Positions 8,074 to 15,335 of a stretch of DNA of 64,000 bases are shown piece by piece (the stretch's first letter is position 1; each line of letters starts with the position of its first letter). A program made the translations under genes and the position numbers. Below the pieces are notes generated by a model. That model had not been told where the DNA came from and did not search any database. It saw only the letters and a program-made list of their open reading frames with translations. The DNA comes from Salipiger abyssi (GTDB lineage Bacteria > Pseudomonadota > Alphaproteobacteria > Rhodobacterales > Rhodobacteraceae): assembly GCF_017311415.1 (NCBI RefSeq), contig NZ_JAEKIS010000003.1:186001-250000 (forward strand), read 5' to 3'.

Positions 8074-8811
8074 TCAGTCCGGCACGTCGTCGAGCGCCGC
8101 CTCCAGCAGCGGCGCCAGTCGCGTGCCCCAGTGCTCTTGGGTCGCTTCCGTGGCAATGAGGTCGTTGCGCAGTTCGATCAGCGTGTTCACCCGCCCGTGG
8201 CGCAGCGCGTGCCGGTCGATGGCATCGCCGGGCAGGTGGCCGGGATAAGGCTGGTTGCGGCCCACGGTCAGATCCGGCTCGGCTTCGAGCCGGGCGATCA
8301 GCGGGGCCGACAGCCGCGCGTCCCAGGCGTGCAGGATGCCCACATGCCAGGGGCGTGTCGGGCGTCCGCGCAATTGCCGCGTGAAGGAATGCATCGAGAC
8401 GATGGCGACATCCTCGCGCGCCGCCGCCAGCGATTCCAGCGCCGTGTGATAGGGGCGGTGATAGGCGTTGAGCCGGCGCTCGCGCTCTGCCGCATCCGCG
8501 TGGCGGTTGCCGGGGATGACCGAGCCGTCATAGAGCCGCATCAGCAGCGTCGGGTCGTCCTCGCCGCGGTTGGGGTCGATCACCAGCCGCGAGAAATCCG
8601 CCCAGATCAGCGGCGAGTCGAGCGCTGCCGCCAGGGCGCGGGCCACGCCCAGAGCGCCTACATCATAGGCAATATGCCGCGCCATGTCCGCTTCGGGCAG
8701 TCCAAGGGTTCCCCCGAGATCGGGTGGCACGGTATTGCTCGCATGATCGCAGGTGACCAGAAACCGTCCGTTCCGGCCTTCTCCCTCTGTGTGATATGGC
8801 GTGTAGGTCAT
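8074..8811 (-). CDS. N-formylglutamate amidohydrolase family protein
   Basis: A 245-residue zinc-hydrolase of the FGase (HutG-type) family, which hydrolyses N-formylglutamate at the end of one histidine-degradation route. Visible family motifs are the VTCDHASNTVP segment near residues 19-29, the SRLVIDPNR block, the VSMHSF motif and the C-terminal IELRNDLI. No other hut gene lies nearby, so involvement in histidine breakdown is not supported by context. Some members act on other N-acyl amino acids. The start at 8811 (MTYTPYH) is chosen over an upstream in-frame ATG because it fits homologues. Confidence 0.86.
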   Translation of the reverse strand: MTYTPYHTEGEGRNGRFLVTCDHASNTVPPDLGGTLGLPEADMARHIAYDVGALGVARALAAALDSPLIWADFSRLVIDPNRGEDDPTLLMRLYDGSVIPGNRHADAAERERRLNAYHRPYHTALESLAAAREDVAIVSMHSFTRQLRGRPTRPWHVGILHAWDARLSAPLIARLEAEPDLTVGRNQPYPGHLPGDAIDRHALRHGRVNTLIELRNDLIATEATQEHWGTRLAPLLEAALDDVPD

Positions 8812-8876
8812 GGCTCTTGTCTGAAATCCTGCCCGCTCCACTTAGAGCAGTTGTGCCGCGAAGGGAATTGCGCAAT

Positions 8877-8890
8877 ACCTTCATGAAGGT
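8877..8890. promoter_or_regulatory. Palindrome in the amidohydrolase/pyk divergent region
   Basis: Perfect 14-bp palindrome ACCTTCATGAAGGT in the 152-bp gap between two divergent genes. Position and symmetry suit an operator for a dimeric regulator; which one is unknown. Confidence 0.4.
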
Positions 8891-8963
8891 GTTAGCGATA
8901 ACTGGTTTAAGGGTAAACAATTCGGGGCCGGGGCATGGGACGCGCCGGAGCAGGGAGACGGAA

Positions 8964-10409
8964 ATGAGACGTTTGCGCAAAGTGAAGATCGTGGCCACGC
9001 TGGGCCCGTCCAGCAATACATATGAAATGATCCGGACGCTGCACGAGGCCGGGGCCGACGTGTTCCGCCTCAATATGAGCCACGGCAGCCACGAGGACAT
9101 CACCAAACTGCACCGGCTGATCCGTCAGGTGGAAAAGGATCTCGACAGCCCGATCGCGATTCTCGCGGACCTTCAGGGCCCGAAACTGCGGGTCGGGACA
9201 TTCGAGAACGGCGAGGAAGAGCTCGACTGGGGCGATACGTTCCGGCTCGATCTCGACGAGGCGCCGGGCACCAAGAAACGCGTCTGCCTGCCGCATCCGG
9301 AGATCTTCCAGGCGCTCGGCGTCGGCGCGCATCTGTTGGTCAATGACGGCAAGATCCGCCTACGGGTCGAGGAATGCGGCGAGGATTTCGCCAATTGCGT
9401 GGTCGAGGCGGGCGGCACGATCTCCAACCGCAAGGGCGTCAACGTGCCCGATGTGGTGCTGCCGCTGGCGGCGCTGTCTGAGAAGGACCGCAGCGATCTG
9501 GAATTCGCCGCTGCACTCGGCGTCGACTGGCTGGCGCTGAGCTTTGTGCAGCGGCCCGAGGATGTGGAAGAGGCGCGCAAGCTCTGCGAAGGCCGCGCGG
9601 CGATTCTGTCGAAGATCGAGAAACCCTCGGCGGTGAAGGCCTTCGACAAGATCCTCGAAGTGTCCGACGGCATCATGGTGGCGCGCGGCGATCTCGGGGT
9701 GGAGCTGCCGGTGCAGGCGGTGCCGCCGATCCAGAAGCGCCTGATCCGCGCCTGCCGCAAGGCCGGTAAGCCGGTGATCGTGGCCACCCAGATGCTGGAA
9801 TCGATGATCGAGAGCCCGATGCCCACCCGCGCCGAGGTCTCGGATGTGGCGACCGCGATCTATGAGGGCTCCGATGCGATCATGCTCTCGGCGGAATCGG
9901 CCGCCGGTCAGTATCCGGTCGAGGCGGTGACCACGATGAACAACGTCGCTGCGGGCGTCGAGAAGGACCCGACCTATACCGAGATCATCGAGGCCTCGCG
10001 CAATATCGACCGCACCAGCGTCGCCGACGGCATCGTCGCCGCCGCGCGCGAGATCGCCGAGACCGCGAATATCAAGGTGATCTGCTGCTTCACCTCCTCG
10101 GGCACCACCGTGGCCAAGGTGGCGCGCGAGCGCCCGCGCGTGCCGATCATCGCCATGACCTCGCTGCGCGGCACCGCCCGGCGGCTGTCGCTGACCTGGG
10201 GGGTGAACTGCGTGATGACCGGCGAGCTTGAACGCTTTAAGCAGGCGGTGGTGAATGCCGCGCGGGCGGCGCGGGCGCAGGGCTATGCCGGCACCGAGGA
10301 CCAGATCGTGGTGACCGCCGGCGTGCCCTTCAACATCCCGGGCACGACGAACATCCTGCGCGTGGCACCCTGCGATGAGCGGCTGATCTATTCCACCGAT
10401 CCGGAATAG
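8964..10409 (+). CDS. pyk: Pyruvate kinase
   Basis: A 481-residue enzyme converting phosphoenolpyruvate and ADP to pyruvate and ATP. The N-terminal KVKIVATLGPSS (residues 6-17) and the FRLNMSHGS motif come first. The active-site signature LSKIEKPSAVKAFDKILEVSDGIMVARGDLG follows (from about residue 216), with Lys in IEK and the metal-binding Glu/Asp. The C-terminal regulatory domain includes CFTSSGTTVAKVARERP. Length is normal. A longer upstream frame is open, but the ATG at 8964 is preceded by GGGAGACGGAA and matches homologues. It is transcribed away from the amidohydrolase. Confidence 0.97.
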   Translation: MRRLRKVKIVATLGPSSNTYEMIRTLHEAGADVFRLNMSHGSHEDITKLHRLIRQVEKDLDSPIAILADLQGPKLRVGTFENGEEELDWGDTFRLDLDEAPGTKKRVCLPHPEIFQALGVGAHLLVNDGKIRLRVEECGEDFANCVVEAGGTISNRKGVNVPDVVLPLAALSEKDRSDLEFAAALGVDWLALSFVQRPEDVEEARKLCEGRAAILSKIEKPSAVKAFDKILEVSDGIMVARGDLGVELPVQAVPPIQKRLIRACRKAGKPVIVATQMLESMIESPMPTRAEVSDVATAIYEGSDAIMLSAESAAGQYPVEAVTTMNNVAAGVEKDPTYTEIIEASRNIDRTSVADGIVAAAREIAETANIKVICCFTSSGTTVAKVARERPRVPIIAMTSLRGTARRLSLTWGVNCVMTGELERFKQAVVNAARAARAQGYAGTEDQIVVTAGVPFNIPGTTNILRVAPCDERLIYSTDPE

Positions 10410-10452
10410 GGCGCTTCGCGTTTCGCGAATGGCGGGGGCTCTGCTAGGCTCG

Positions 10453-10483
10453 TTTCCGTGGCGGTTTCTCTCCGCCGCGGAAA
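10453..10483 (+). promoter_or_regulatory. Hairpin overlapping the ribosome-binding site of the next small gene
   Basis: Arms of 12 nt (TTTCCGTGGCGG / CCGCCGCGGAAA, one G-U pair) with a 7-nt loop. The 3' arm contains most of the GGAAAGG Shine-Dalgarno of the gene starting at 10491. There is no T-run, so it is not an obvious terminator of pyk. Confidence 0.5.
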
Positions 10484-10490
10484 GGCACAT

Positions 10491-10715
10491 ATGAGCCCCG
10501 ACCACCTTCTTGTCCTCGGCCTGTTTCTCGCTGTGATCGCTGTTCCGGCGATGCTCTCGGCCTATTCGGACGGGCGCCGGCCCTTTGTCGGTGCCGTGGT
10601 CGCGGTGGTCGCCGTAGCGGTGCTGTTGCATGGGAATACCAAGCAGCCGGACGGCTACCGGCTGGCGGATGTTCCCGACGCCGTTTACGGCGTGATCGGC
10701 GACATGCTCCGGTAG
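10491..10715 (+). CDS. Small two-helix membrane protein, unknown function
   Basis: A 74-residue protein with two predicted membrane helices (about residues 5-24 and 33-50) separated by a short polar loop SDGRRPF, and a soluble C-terminal tail ending VIGDMLR. I do not recognise a named family. The ATG at 10491 follows a GGAAAGG ribosome site; the frame is open upstream, but that part is the hairpin leader. It lies 81 bp after pyk on the same strand and ahead of the REP copy at 10732. Coding status is supported by the hydrophobic pattern and the ribosome site. Confidence 0.65.
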   Translation: MSPDHLLVLGLFLAVIAVPAMLSAYSDGRRPFVGAVVAVVAVAVLLHGNTKQPDGYRLADVPDAVYGVIGDMLR

Positions 10716-10731
10716 TGCGGCGCGCAGGGGC

Positions 10732-10755
10732 GGTGGGCAGATTGCCCACCCTACG
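10732..10755. repeat. REP-like hairpin, copy 2
   Basis: GGTGGGCA-N3-TGCCCACC followed by CTACG, immediately after the small membrane-protein gene. Same layout and same CCCACCCTACG edge as the copy at 3589-3614. Confidence 0.75.
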
Positions 10756-10781
10756 CGGTAGCCTGCGACGAGGATTCCCGC

Positions 10782-10810
10782 TTGCATCATAAGGCGCCCG
10801 GTCCTATAGG
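10782..10810 (+). promoter_or_regulatory. Candidate sigma-70 promoter of rpmI-rplT
   Basis: TTGCAT (10782-10787), 17-bp spacer, TATAGG (10805-10810). It lies 78 bp upstream of the rpmI start, in a gap that otherwise shows no gene. Confidence 0.5.
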
Positions 10811-10887
10811 AGGCGCCTCTACCCGCGCGGCCGGCCCGGAGTGGCATGCCGAGTCGCGCGTCAACGCCAAACGTCAAGGAGACGGAA

Positions 10888-11088
10888 ATGCCCAAGATGA
10901 AGACAAAATCGAGCGCCAAGAAGCGCTTCAAGGTGACCGCGACCGGCAAGGTCGTCGCAGGTCAGGCCGGCAAGCGCCACGGCATGATCAAACGCACCAC
11001 CAAGTTCATCCGCGATGCACGCGGCACCACCACGCTGTCGGCTCCCGACGCAAAAATCGTCAAGGGCTATATGCCCTACGACCGCTGA
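10888..11088 (+). CDS. rpmI: 50S ribosomal protein L35
   Basis: A 66-residue basic ribosomal protein starting [15 protein letters not shown], the L35 signature, with the [11 protein letters not shown] core near residues 30-40 and a YMPYDR C terminus. ATG 10888 follows CAAGGAGACGG. It is followed after 17 bp by rplT, the usual pairing. infC, which precedes these two genes in many bacteria, is absent here; this is common in alphaproteobacteria. Confidence 0.97.
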   Translation: MPKMKTKSSAKKRFKVTATGKVVAGQAGKRHGMIKRTTKFIRDARGTTTLSAPDAKIVKGYMPYDR

Positions 11089-11105
11089 TAGAGGAGATCT
11101 GACAC

Positions 11106-11471
11106 ATGGCACGAGTCAAAGGTGGTACCGTCACCCACGCCCGTCACAAGAAGGTCATCTCGCAGGCAAAAGGCTATTACGGCCGCCGCAAGAACACCTT
11201 CAAGGTTGCAGCCCAGGCCGTCGACAAGGCCAACCAGTACGCGACCCGCGACCGCAAGAACCGCAAGCGCAACTTCCGCGCGCTTTGGATCCAGCGGATC
11301 AACGCGGCTGTGCGTTCGCATGACGAGGCGCTGACCTATTCGAAATTCATCAACGGTCTGACCAAGGCCGGGATCGAGGTGGACCGCAAGGTGCTCGCCG
11401 ATCTCGCCGTGCACGAGCCCGAAGCCTTCGGTGCCATCGTCGAGCAGGCCAAGGGTGCGCTGGCCGCCTGA
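11106..11471 (+). CDS. rplT: 50S ribosomal protein L20
   Basis: A 121-residue basic protein of the large subunit, with [16 protein letters not shown] at the N terminus and the [18 protein letters not shown] signature of L20 around residues 39-56. It is needed for early 50S assembly. It is in an operon with rpmI and ends before a strong bidirectional terminator. Confidence 0.98.
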   Translation: MARVKGGTVTHARHKKVISQAKGYYGRRKNTFKVAAQAVDKANQYATRDRKNRKRNFRALWIQRINAAVRSHDEALTYSKFINGLTKAGIEVDRKVLADLAVHEPEAFGAIVEQAKGALAA

Positions 11472-11495
11472 GCCACTGCGTTACCGCCGAAAAAA

Positions 11496-11527
11496 AGAAC
11501 CGCGCCCGGCATCCCGGGCGCGGTTCT
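11496..11527. terminator. Bidirectional Rho-independent terminator (rplT / tRNA-Arg)
   Basis: 14-bp perfect stem AGAACCGCGCCCGG / CCGGGCGCGGTTCT with a 4-nt loop. The plus strand continues CTTTTG after the rplT stop. The minus strand continues with seven T, so the same hairpin can end the convergent tRNA transcript. Confidence 0.88.
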
Positions 11528-11557
11528 CTTTTGTGCGTGCCTTGCAACAAGAGGCGC

Positions 11558-11634
11558 TGGCGACCCGTGAAGGACTCGAACCCTCAACCTGCTGATTAGA
11601 AGTCAGCTGCTCTATCCAGTTGAGCTAACGGGCC
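11558..11634 (-). tRNA. tRNA-Arg (anticodon UCU)
   Basis: A 77-nt cloverleaf on the minus strand with encoded CCA. The acceptor begins GGCCCGU and pairs with ACGGGUC before GCCA. The D arm has AGCUCAACUGGAUAGAGC, the anticodon loop CUUCUAA reads UCU in a 4-5 bp CUGA/UCAG stem, and the T loop has GGUUCGAGUCC. It decodes AGA/AGG, which are rare in this GC-rich genome. Confidence 0.96.
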
Positions 11635-11647
11635 TTTGCGCCCGCCC

Positions 11648-11676
11648 GTTCTAGCCCCTTGCCACGACCTGTGCAA
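11648..11676 (-). promoter_or_regulatory. Candidate promoter of tRNA-Arg
   Basis: On the minus strand: TTGCAC, 17-bp spacer, TAGAAC, ending 13 bp before the mature tRNA 5' end, a suitable distance for initiation just upstream of the tRNA. Confidence 0.5.
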
Positions 11677-11766
11677 TTGCCCGCGAGGGCGCTTTTGCCC
11701 CTGCCGGCTTGCGTCTTTGCACTGCCCCCGGTAGGTGAAGCGCACAGACAATCCGAGGGTACCGGG

Positions 11767-12837
11767 ATGGATGACCTGCGCGACAAATATATCGACCTGA
11801 TCGCCGCCGCCGCCGACGAGGCGACGCTCGAAGAGCTGCGCGTGCAGGCGGTGGGCAAGAAGGGCGAAATCAGCCTCCAGATGCGGAGCCTCGGCAAGAT
11901 GAGCCCCGAGGAGCGGCAGGTCATGGGGCCGAAGCTCAACGCGCTCAAGGACGAGATCAATTCCGCGCTCGCCGCCAAGAAGGTTGCGCTGGCCGATGCC
12001 GCGCTCGACGAACGGCTGGCCGCCGAATGGCTCGACGTGACCCTGCCGGGCCGCGCCCGCCGCACCGGCAGCATCCACCCGGTCAGCCAGGTCTGGGAGG
12101 AAGCCACCGCGATCTTTGCCGATATGGGCTTTGCCGTGGCCGAGGGCCCGCAGATCGAGGAAGACTGGTACAATTTCGACGCGCTGAACATTCCCGGCCA
12201 CCACCCGGCGCGCGCCGAGATGGACACGTTCTACATGCACCGCGCCGAGGGCGACGAGCGCCCGCCGCATGTGCTGCGCACCCATACCTCGCCGGTGCAG
12301 ATCCGCTCCATGCAGAAGAACGGCGCGCCGATCCGCATCGTGGCGCCGGGTCGCGTCTATCGCGCCGATTACGACCAGACCCACACGCCGATGTTCCATC
12401 AGATCGAGGGGCTGGCGATCGACCGCGATATCTCCATGGCCAATCTGAAATGGGTTCTGGAGGAGTTCTTCTCGGCCTTTTTCGGCACCACGGTGAAGAC
12501 CCGCTTCCGCGCCTCGCATTTCCCCTTCACCGAGCCCTCGGCAGAGGTCGACATCCAGTGCCAGTGGAAAGACGGCTCGGTCGTGGTGGGCGAGGGCGAC
12601 GACTGGCTTGAGGTGCTGGGCTCCGGCATGGTGCACCCGAAGGTTCTGGAGGCTGGCGGGATCGACCCGAAAGAGTGGCAGGGCTTTGCCTTCGGCATGG
12701 GGATCGACCGGATCGCGATGCTGAAATACGGCATCCCCGACCTGCGCGCCTTCTTCGACAGCGATCTGCGCTGGCTGCGGCACTACGGCTTCGCGGCGCT
12801 GGACGTGCCGACGATCCGGGGTGGCCTGTCGCGGTAA
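11767..12837 (+). CDS. pheS: Phenylalanyl-tRNA synthetase alpha subunit
   Basis: A 356-residue catalytic alpha subunit of the class II PheRS heterotetramer. An N-terminal coiled-coil region (residues 1-90) is followed by the catalytic core: motif 1 region at [25 protein letters not shown], motif 2 around [21 protein letters not shown], and motif 3 [18 protein letters not shown] near the C terminus. Length is normal. The start MDDLRDKY at 11767 is chosen over the longer frame. pheT does not follow immediately; the next genes are a YrhK-like protein and a convergent ATPase, so the beta subunit must lie elsewhere. Confidence 0.97.
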   Translation: MDDLRDKYIDLIAAAADEATLEELRVQAVGKKGEISLQMRSLGKMSPEERQVMGPKLNALKDEINSALAAKKVALADAALDERLAAEWLDVTLPGRARRTGSIHPVSQVWEEATAIFADMGFAVAEGPQIEEDWYNFDALNIPGHHPARAEMDTFYMHRAEGDERPPHVLRTHTSPVQIRSMQKNGAPIRIVAPGRVYRADYDQTHTPMFHQIEGLAIDRDISMANLKWVLEEFFSAFFGTTVKTRFRASHFPFTEPSAEVDIQCQWKDGSVVVGEGDDWLEVLGSGMVHPKVLEAGGIDPKEWQGFAFGMGIDRIAMLKYGIPDLRAFFDSDLRWLRHYGFAALDVPTIRGGLSR

Positions 12838-12951
12838 GATCCCGGGTTTGGCGGGGCGGGGATTCGAGAACTGTCCTACGATCCCCACCCGCGCGAATCC
12901 CAGCGTAACGCGTGTAACGCAAGGCTCCAATCTGTCGCGAGGCCAACCGGC

Positions 12952-13236
12952 ATGAAGCTTTTCCACCACGCCAACCGCGAACGCAACGCCGATACACGCC
13001 GGGTCTATGCGCTGTTCGAGATCGTCTATACCGCCGTCGATTTCGCCGCCGCGCTGTGTTTTACCGTGGGCTCGGTGCTGTTCTTCTTTCCGGTCTATGA
13101 GATCCCGGCGGTCTGGCTCTTCACCGCGGGATCGGTGTTCTTCATGGCCAAGCCGACCATTCGCCTGATCCGCGAGATCAAGCTTTACCGCATGGGCAAG
13201 CTCGACCGGCTCGTGCATCGCGCCGAAGGCGAGTAA
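12952..13236 (+). CDS. YrhK-like small membrane protein
   Basis: A 94-residue protein with two membrane helices (about residues 30-50 and 52-70) and a charged cytoplasmic tail IREIKLYRMGKLDRL. This resembles the YrhK domain found alone or fused to longer membrane proteins; function is unknown. It is preceded by pheS (114 bp). The last codons and stop codon fall in the first unit of the 29-bp tandem repeat at 13216. Confidence 0.75.
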   Translation: MKLFHHANRERNADTRRVYALFEIVYTAVDFAAALCFTVGSVLFFFPVYEIPAVWLFTAGSVFFMAKPTIRLIREIKLYRMGKLDRLVHRAEGE

Positions 13237-13370
13237 CCCGGAGCCATCGCGCCGAGGGCGATTAGCCTGGAGCCATCGCGCCGAAGGCGGGTAGCCTAAA
13301 ACCATCGCGCCGAAGGCGAGTAGCCTATAACCCCAGTGCCGAAGGCGGGTAGTCTAGAGCCCCAGTGCCG
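13216..13370. repeat. 29-bp direct tandem repeat, about 5.3 units
   Basis: Units start at 13216, 13245, 13274, 13303, 13332 and (partial) 13361, each exactly 29 bp apart. The shared core is GCGCCGAAGGCGNGTAGCCT with a few substitutions. Unit 1 contains the final codons and stop of the YrhK-like gene; the last two units run into the stop region of the convergent ATPase gene and carry CCCAGTGCCG instead of CATCGCGCCG. Confidence 0.9.
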
Positions 13371-14874
13371 CGCGGGCGCGCCGCAAGGTCTCCTCCGCCG
13401 GTCCCGACGCGTCGATATGGTGCCAGTGGCCGGGCGTTTTTGCATCCCGGGCCTGCCGGGCCACCACCGTCGCATCCGCGTCGGAGGCATCGCCATGCCG
13501 GGCGCTGACGCGGGCCTGGAGCGCGGCGGTCCCGGCCTCCAGCCAGAGCGCCGAGAAGGCCACGCCGGTGCGCCGGGCCAGCGCCGCGAGGTCTTCGCGC
13601 TCGCCCGGGGCGAGCCATGTGGCGTCGATCACCACGCTGCGGCCCGCTTGCAGCAGGGTCTCGGCCCGCGACAGCAGTCGGCAATAGACCACCCCCGACG
13701 CCTCGGCGCCATAGGCATCCGCCGGCAGCCGGTCGAGCGGATCCGCGCCGGCGAGCTGCTTGCGTTCCAGATCGCTGCGCAGATGCACGGCGCCGGGCGG
13801 CGGGCCGATGAGCGGCAACAGATCGCGGGCGAGGGTGGTCTTGCCGGTGCCGGACATGCCGCCCACCGCCAGCAGCGTGGGCGGGCCGGCGGCGAAGCTC
13901 TCCAGCGCATCGTCGAGAAAGCCGAGCGCGCGCTCCGTGTGGTCGGAGATCTCGCCGGTGGCGCGGCCGGTCTGAACCTCGACCATGGCGCGGATCGCGC
14001 CGCGGATGCCGAGGAAATAGGGCAGGGCGGCGAGGCCGGCATCCTCCTCTCCGGCGGCGGCGAACAGCCAGGCGTCGAGCGCGAGGCAGGCGGCGCGGCC
14101 GAGATCGCGGTGGCGCAGGTCCATGATCAGGAAGGCGAGATCGTAGAGCACGTCGCAGGTGCCGAGCACCTCGTCGAATTCCAGCGCGTCGAAGAGCACG
14201 GGCCGCTTATCGAGCAGCACGATATTGTTCAGATGCAGATCGCCGTGACAGCGCCGTATATGCCCGCGCACCCCGCGCGCCTGCATGAGCGGCGCCAGCG
14301 CCGCCTGCCTTTCGCGCGCCAGGCTGCGGAACCTGGCGGCGCGGTCGGCGCCGAGCTCGTCCGTCATGCCGGCAAAGGCGGTCTCCAGCTCGGTGACGAT
14401 ATCGGCCATGAGCTTGGCGCCATCCGCGTCGCGCCGGGGCGATTGCGCGTGATAGTCATAGGCCGTTTGCCCCAGATCCTGTGCCAGAGCATCGTCCAGT
14501 TCCCCGCGCTCGGCGATGGCGGAGAGCTCGTTTTCCTGCGGAAAGCGGGCCATGCGCAGCACCCATTCCACCGGTTCGCCCTTGCCGTCCAGCTCCAGCC
14601 CGCCTCCGGGGCGGCGGGTCAGCGGGCAGACGTCGCGGTAGATCTGCGGTGCCGCCGGACGATTCAGATCAAATTCGCGGCGCAGCATCGCCTCGCGCAG
14701 CGGCAGTGTGGAGAAATCCATGTAATCGTAGGCGACTGCGCGTTTGATCTTGTAGGCGGTGTCGCGCGCAAGAAAAACATGCGCGCCATGGGTTTGCACA
14801 TGCGTCACCTCCGCGCCGCCGTGGCCGGCCGGGTCCGAAAGATAGGCGATCGCTTCTGATTGGTCGTCGGGCAT
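13354..14874 (-). CDS. Aminoglycoside-phosphotransferase-like / P-loop kinase fusion protein
   Basis: A 506-residue two-domain protein. The N-terminal half has an APH/choline-kinase-like fold, with the catalytic-loop motif RCHGDLHLNNI (HGDLHLNN at 210-217) and a metal-binding FDALEFDE segment downstream. The C-terminal half is a small P-loop kinase with Walker A GGMSGTGKTT (338-347) and VVIDATWL downstream, as in gluconate-kinase-like AAA proteins. This bifunctional arrangement is widespread in proteobacteria, but the substrate is not known and antibiotic resistance is not implied. It is convergent with the YrhK-like gene, and its stop lies in the 29-bp repeat array. Confidence 0.88.
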   Translation of the reverse strand: MPDDQSEAIAYLSDPAGHGGAEVTHVQTHGAHVFLARDTAYKIKRAVAYDYMDFSTLPLREAMLRREFDLNRPAAPQIYRDVCPLTRRPGGGLELDGKGEPVEWVLRMARFPQENELSAIAERGELDDALAQDLGQTAYDYHAQSPRRDADGAKLMADIVTELETAFAGMTDELGADRAARFRSLARERQAALAPLMQARGVRGHIRRCHGDLHLNNIVLLDKRPVLFDALEFDEVLGTCDVLYDLAFLIMDLRHRDLGRAACLALDAWLFAAAGEEDAGLAALPYFLGIRGAIRAMVEVQTGRATGEISDHTERALGFLDDALESFAAGPPTLLAVGGMSGTGKTTLARDLLPLIGPPPGAVHLRSDLERKQLAGADPLDRLPADAYGAEASGVVYCRLLSRAETLLQAGRSVVIDATWLAPGEREDLAALARRTGVAFSALWLEAGTAALQARVSARHGDASDADATVVARQARDAKTPGHWHHIDASGPAEETLRRARAALGL

Positions 14875-14993
14875 ATATGCCTCCCGCGCGATAGTTTGTA
14901 ACAGGCCCCGAAGGGTTGGCTATGACCGGAATCAATGGCGTTACGCCCAACCTGTGATAAAATACGACCGTCATCAAAGGGCGGAGGTTTGTC

Positions 14994-15335
14994 ATGAACA
15001 TGATCGCTACCAAAGACCGTCTCGAAACCGACGGTACGACTGACCGCGACTTCCACATTCGCTGGACGCTTGAGCCGTTCGCCGCGACGGCCATGCTGGA
15101 TGCATGGCTCGACTACGGCGACGAGATGCAGTCCTTCTATGCGGACCGGATCCGCGAGGATGTGGCAACCCAGCATCAGCTGCTGCATTGCAAGAGCCCG
15201 GTGGAGATGCTCCAGATCCAGGCCGGCTTCTTCCGCAAGGCGGTGGCCGACTACCGGATGCATGCGGGGCGCGTGTCCGAGTTGACACAGCGCCTGTTCT
15301 TCCCGCAGCCGGCGGCGGATCAGCCGAAGACGTAA
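14994..15335 (+). CDS. Phasin-family protein
   Basis: A 113-residue alpha-helical protein. The central QHQLLHCKSPVEMLQIQAGFF segment (about residues 60-80) and following helix match the phasin domain, whose members coat polyhydroxyalkanoate granules or associate with synthase. It is shorter than typical PhaP. The 3' end overlaps the end of phaC by 16 bp in convergent orientation, which ties it to PHA metabolism by position. ATG 14994 follows GGAGGTTTGTC. It could alternatively be a phasin-fold protein with another role. Confidence 0.75.
   Translation: MNMIATKDRLETDGTTDRDFHIRWTLEPFAATAMLDAWLDYGDEMQSFYADRIREDVATQHQLLHCKSPVEMLQIQAGFFRKAVADYRMHAGRVSELTQRLFFPQPAADQPKT

Noticed and set aside
9360-10949. 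Long minus-strand frame opposite pyk and similar frames opposite pheS, uvrC, dacB and the TPR-sulfotransferase
   Set aside because: Compositional antisense ORFs rich in Arg/His/Gly/Pro without domains or ribosome sites.
13216-13370. CRISPR array
   Set aside because: The repeats are directly adjacent (29 bp period, no spacers) and there is no cas gene.
13354-14874. Aminoglycoside resistance gene
   Set aside because: The APH-like domain is part of a widespread fusion with a P-loop kinase and has no resistance context.
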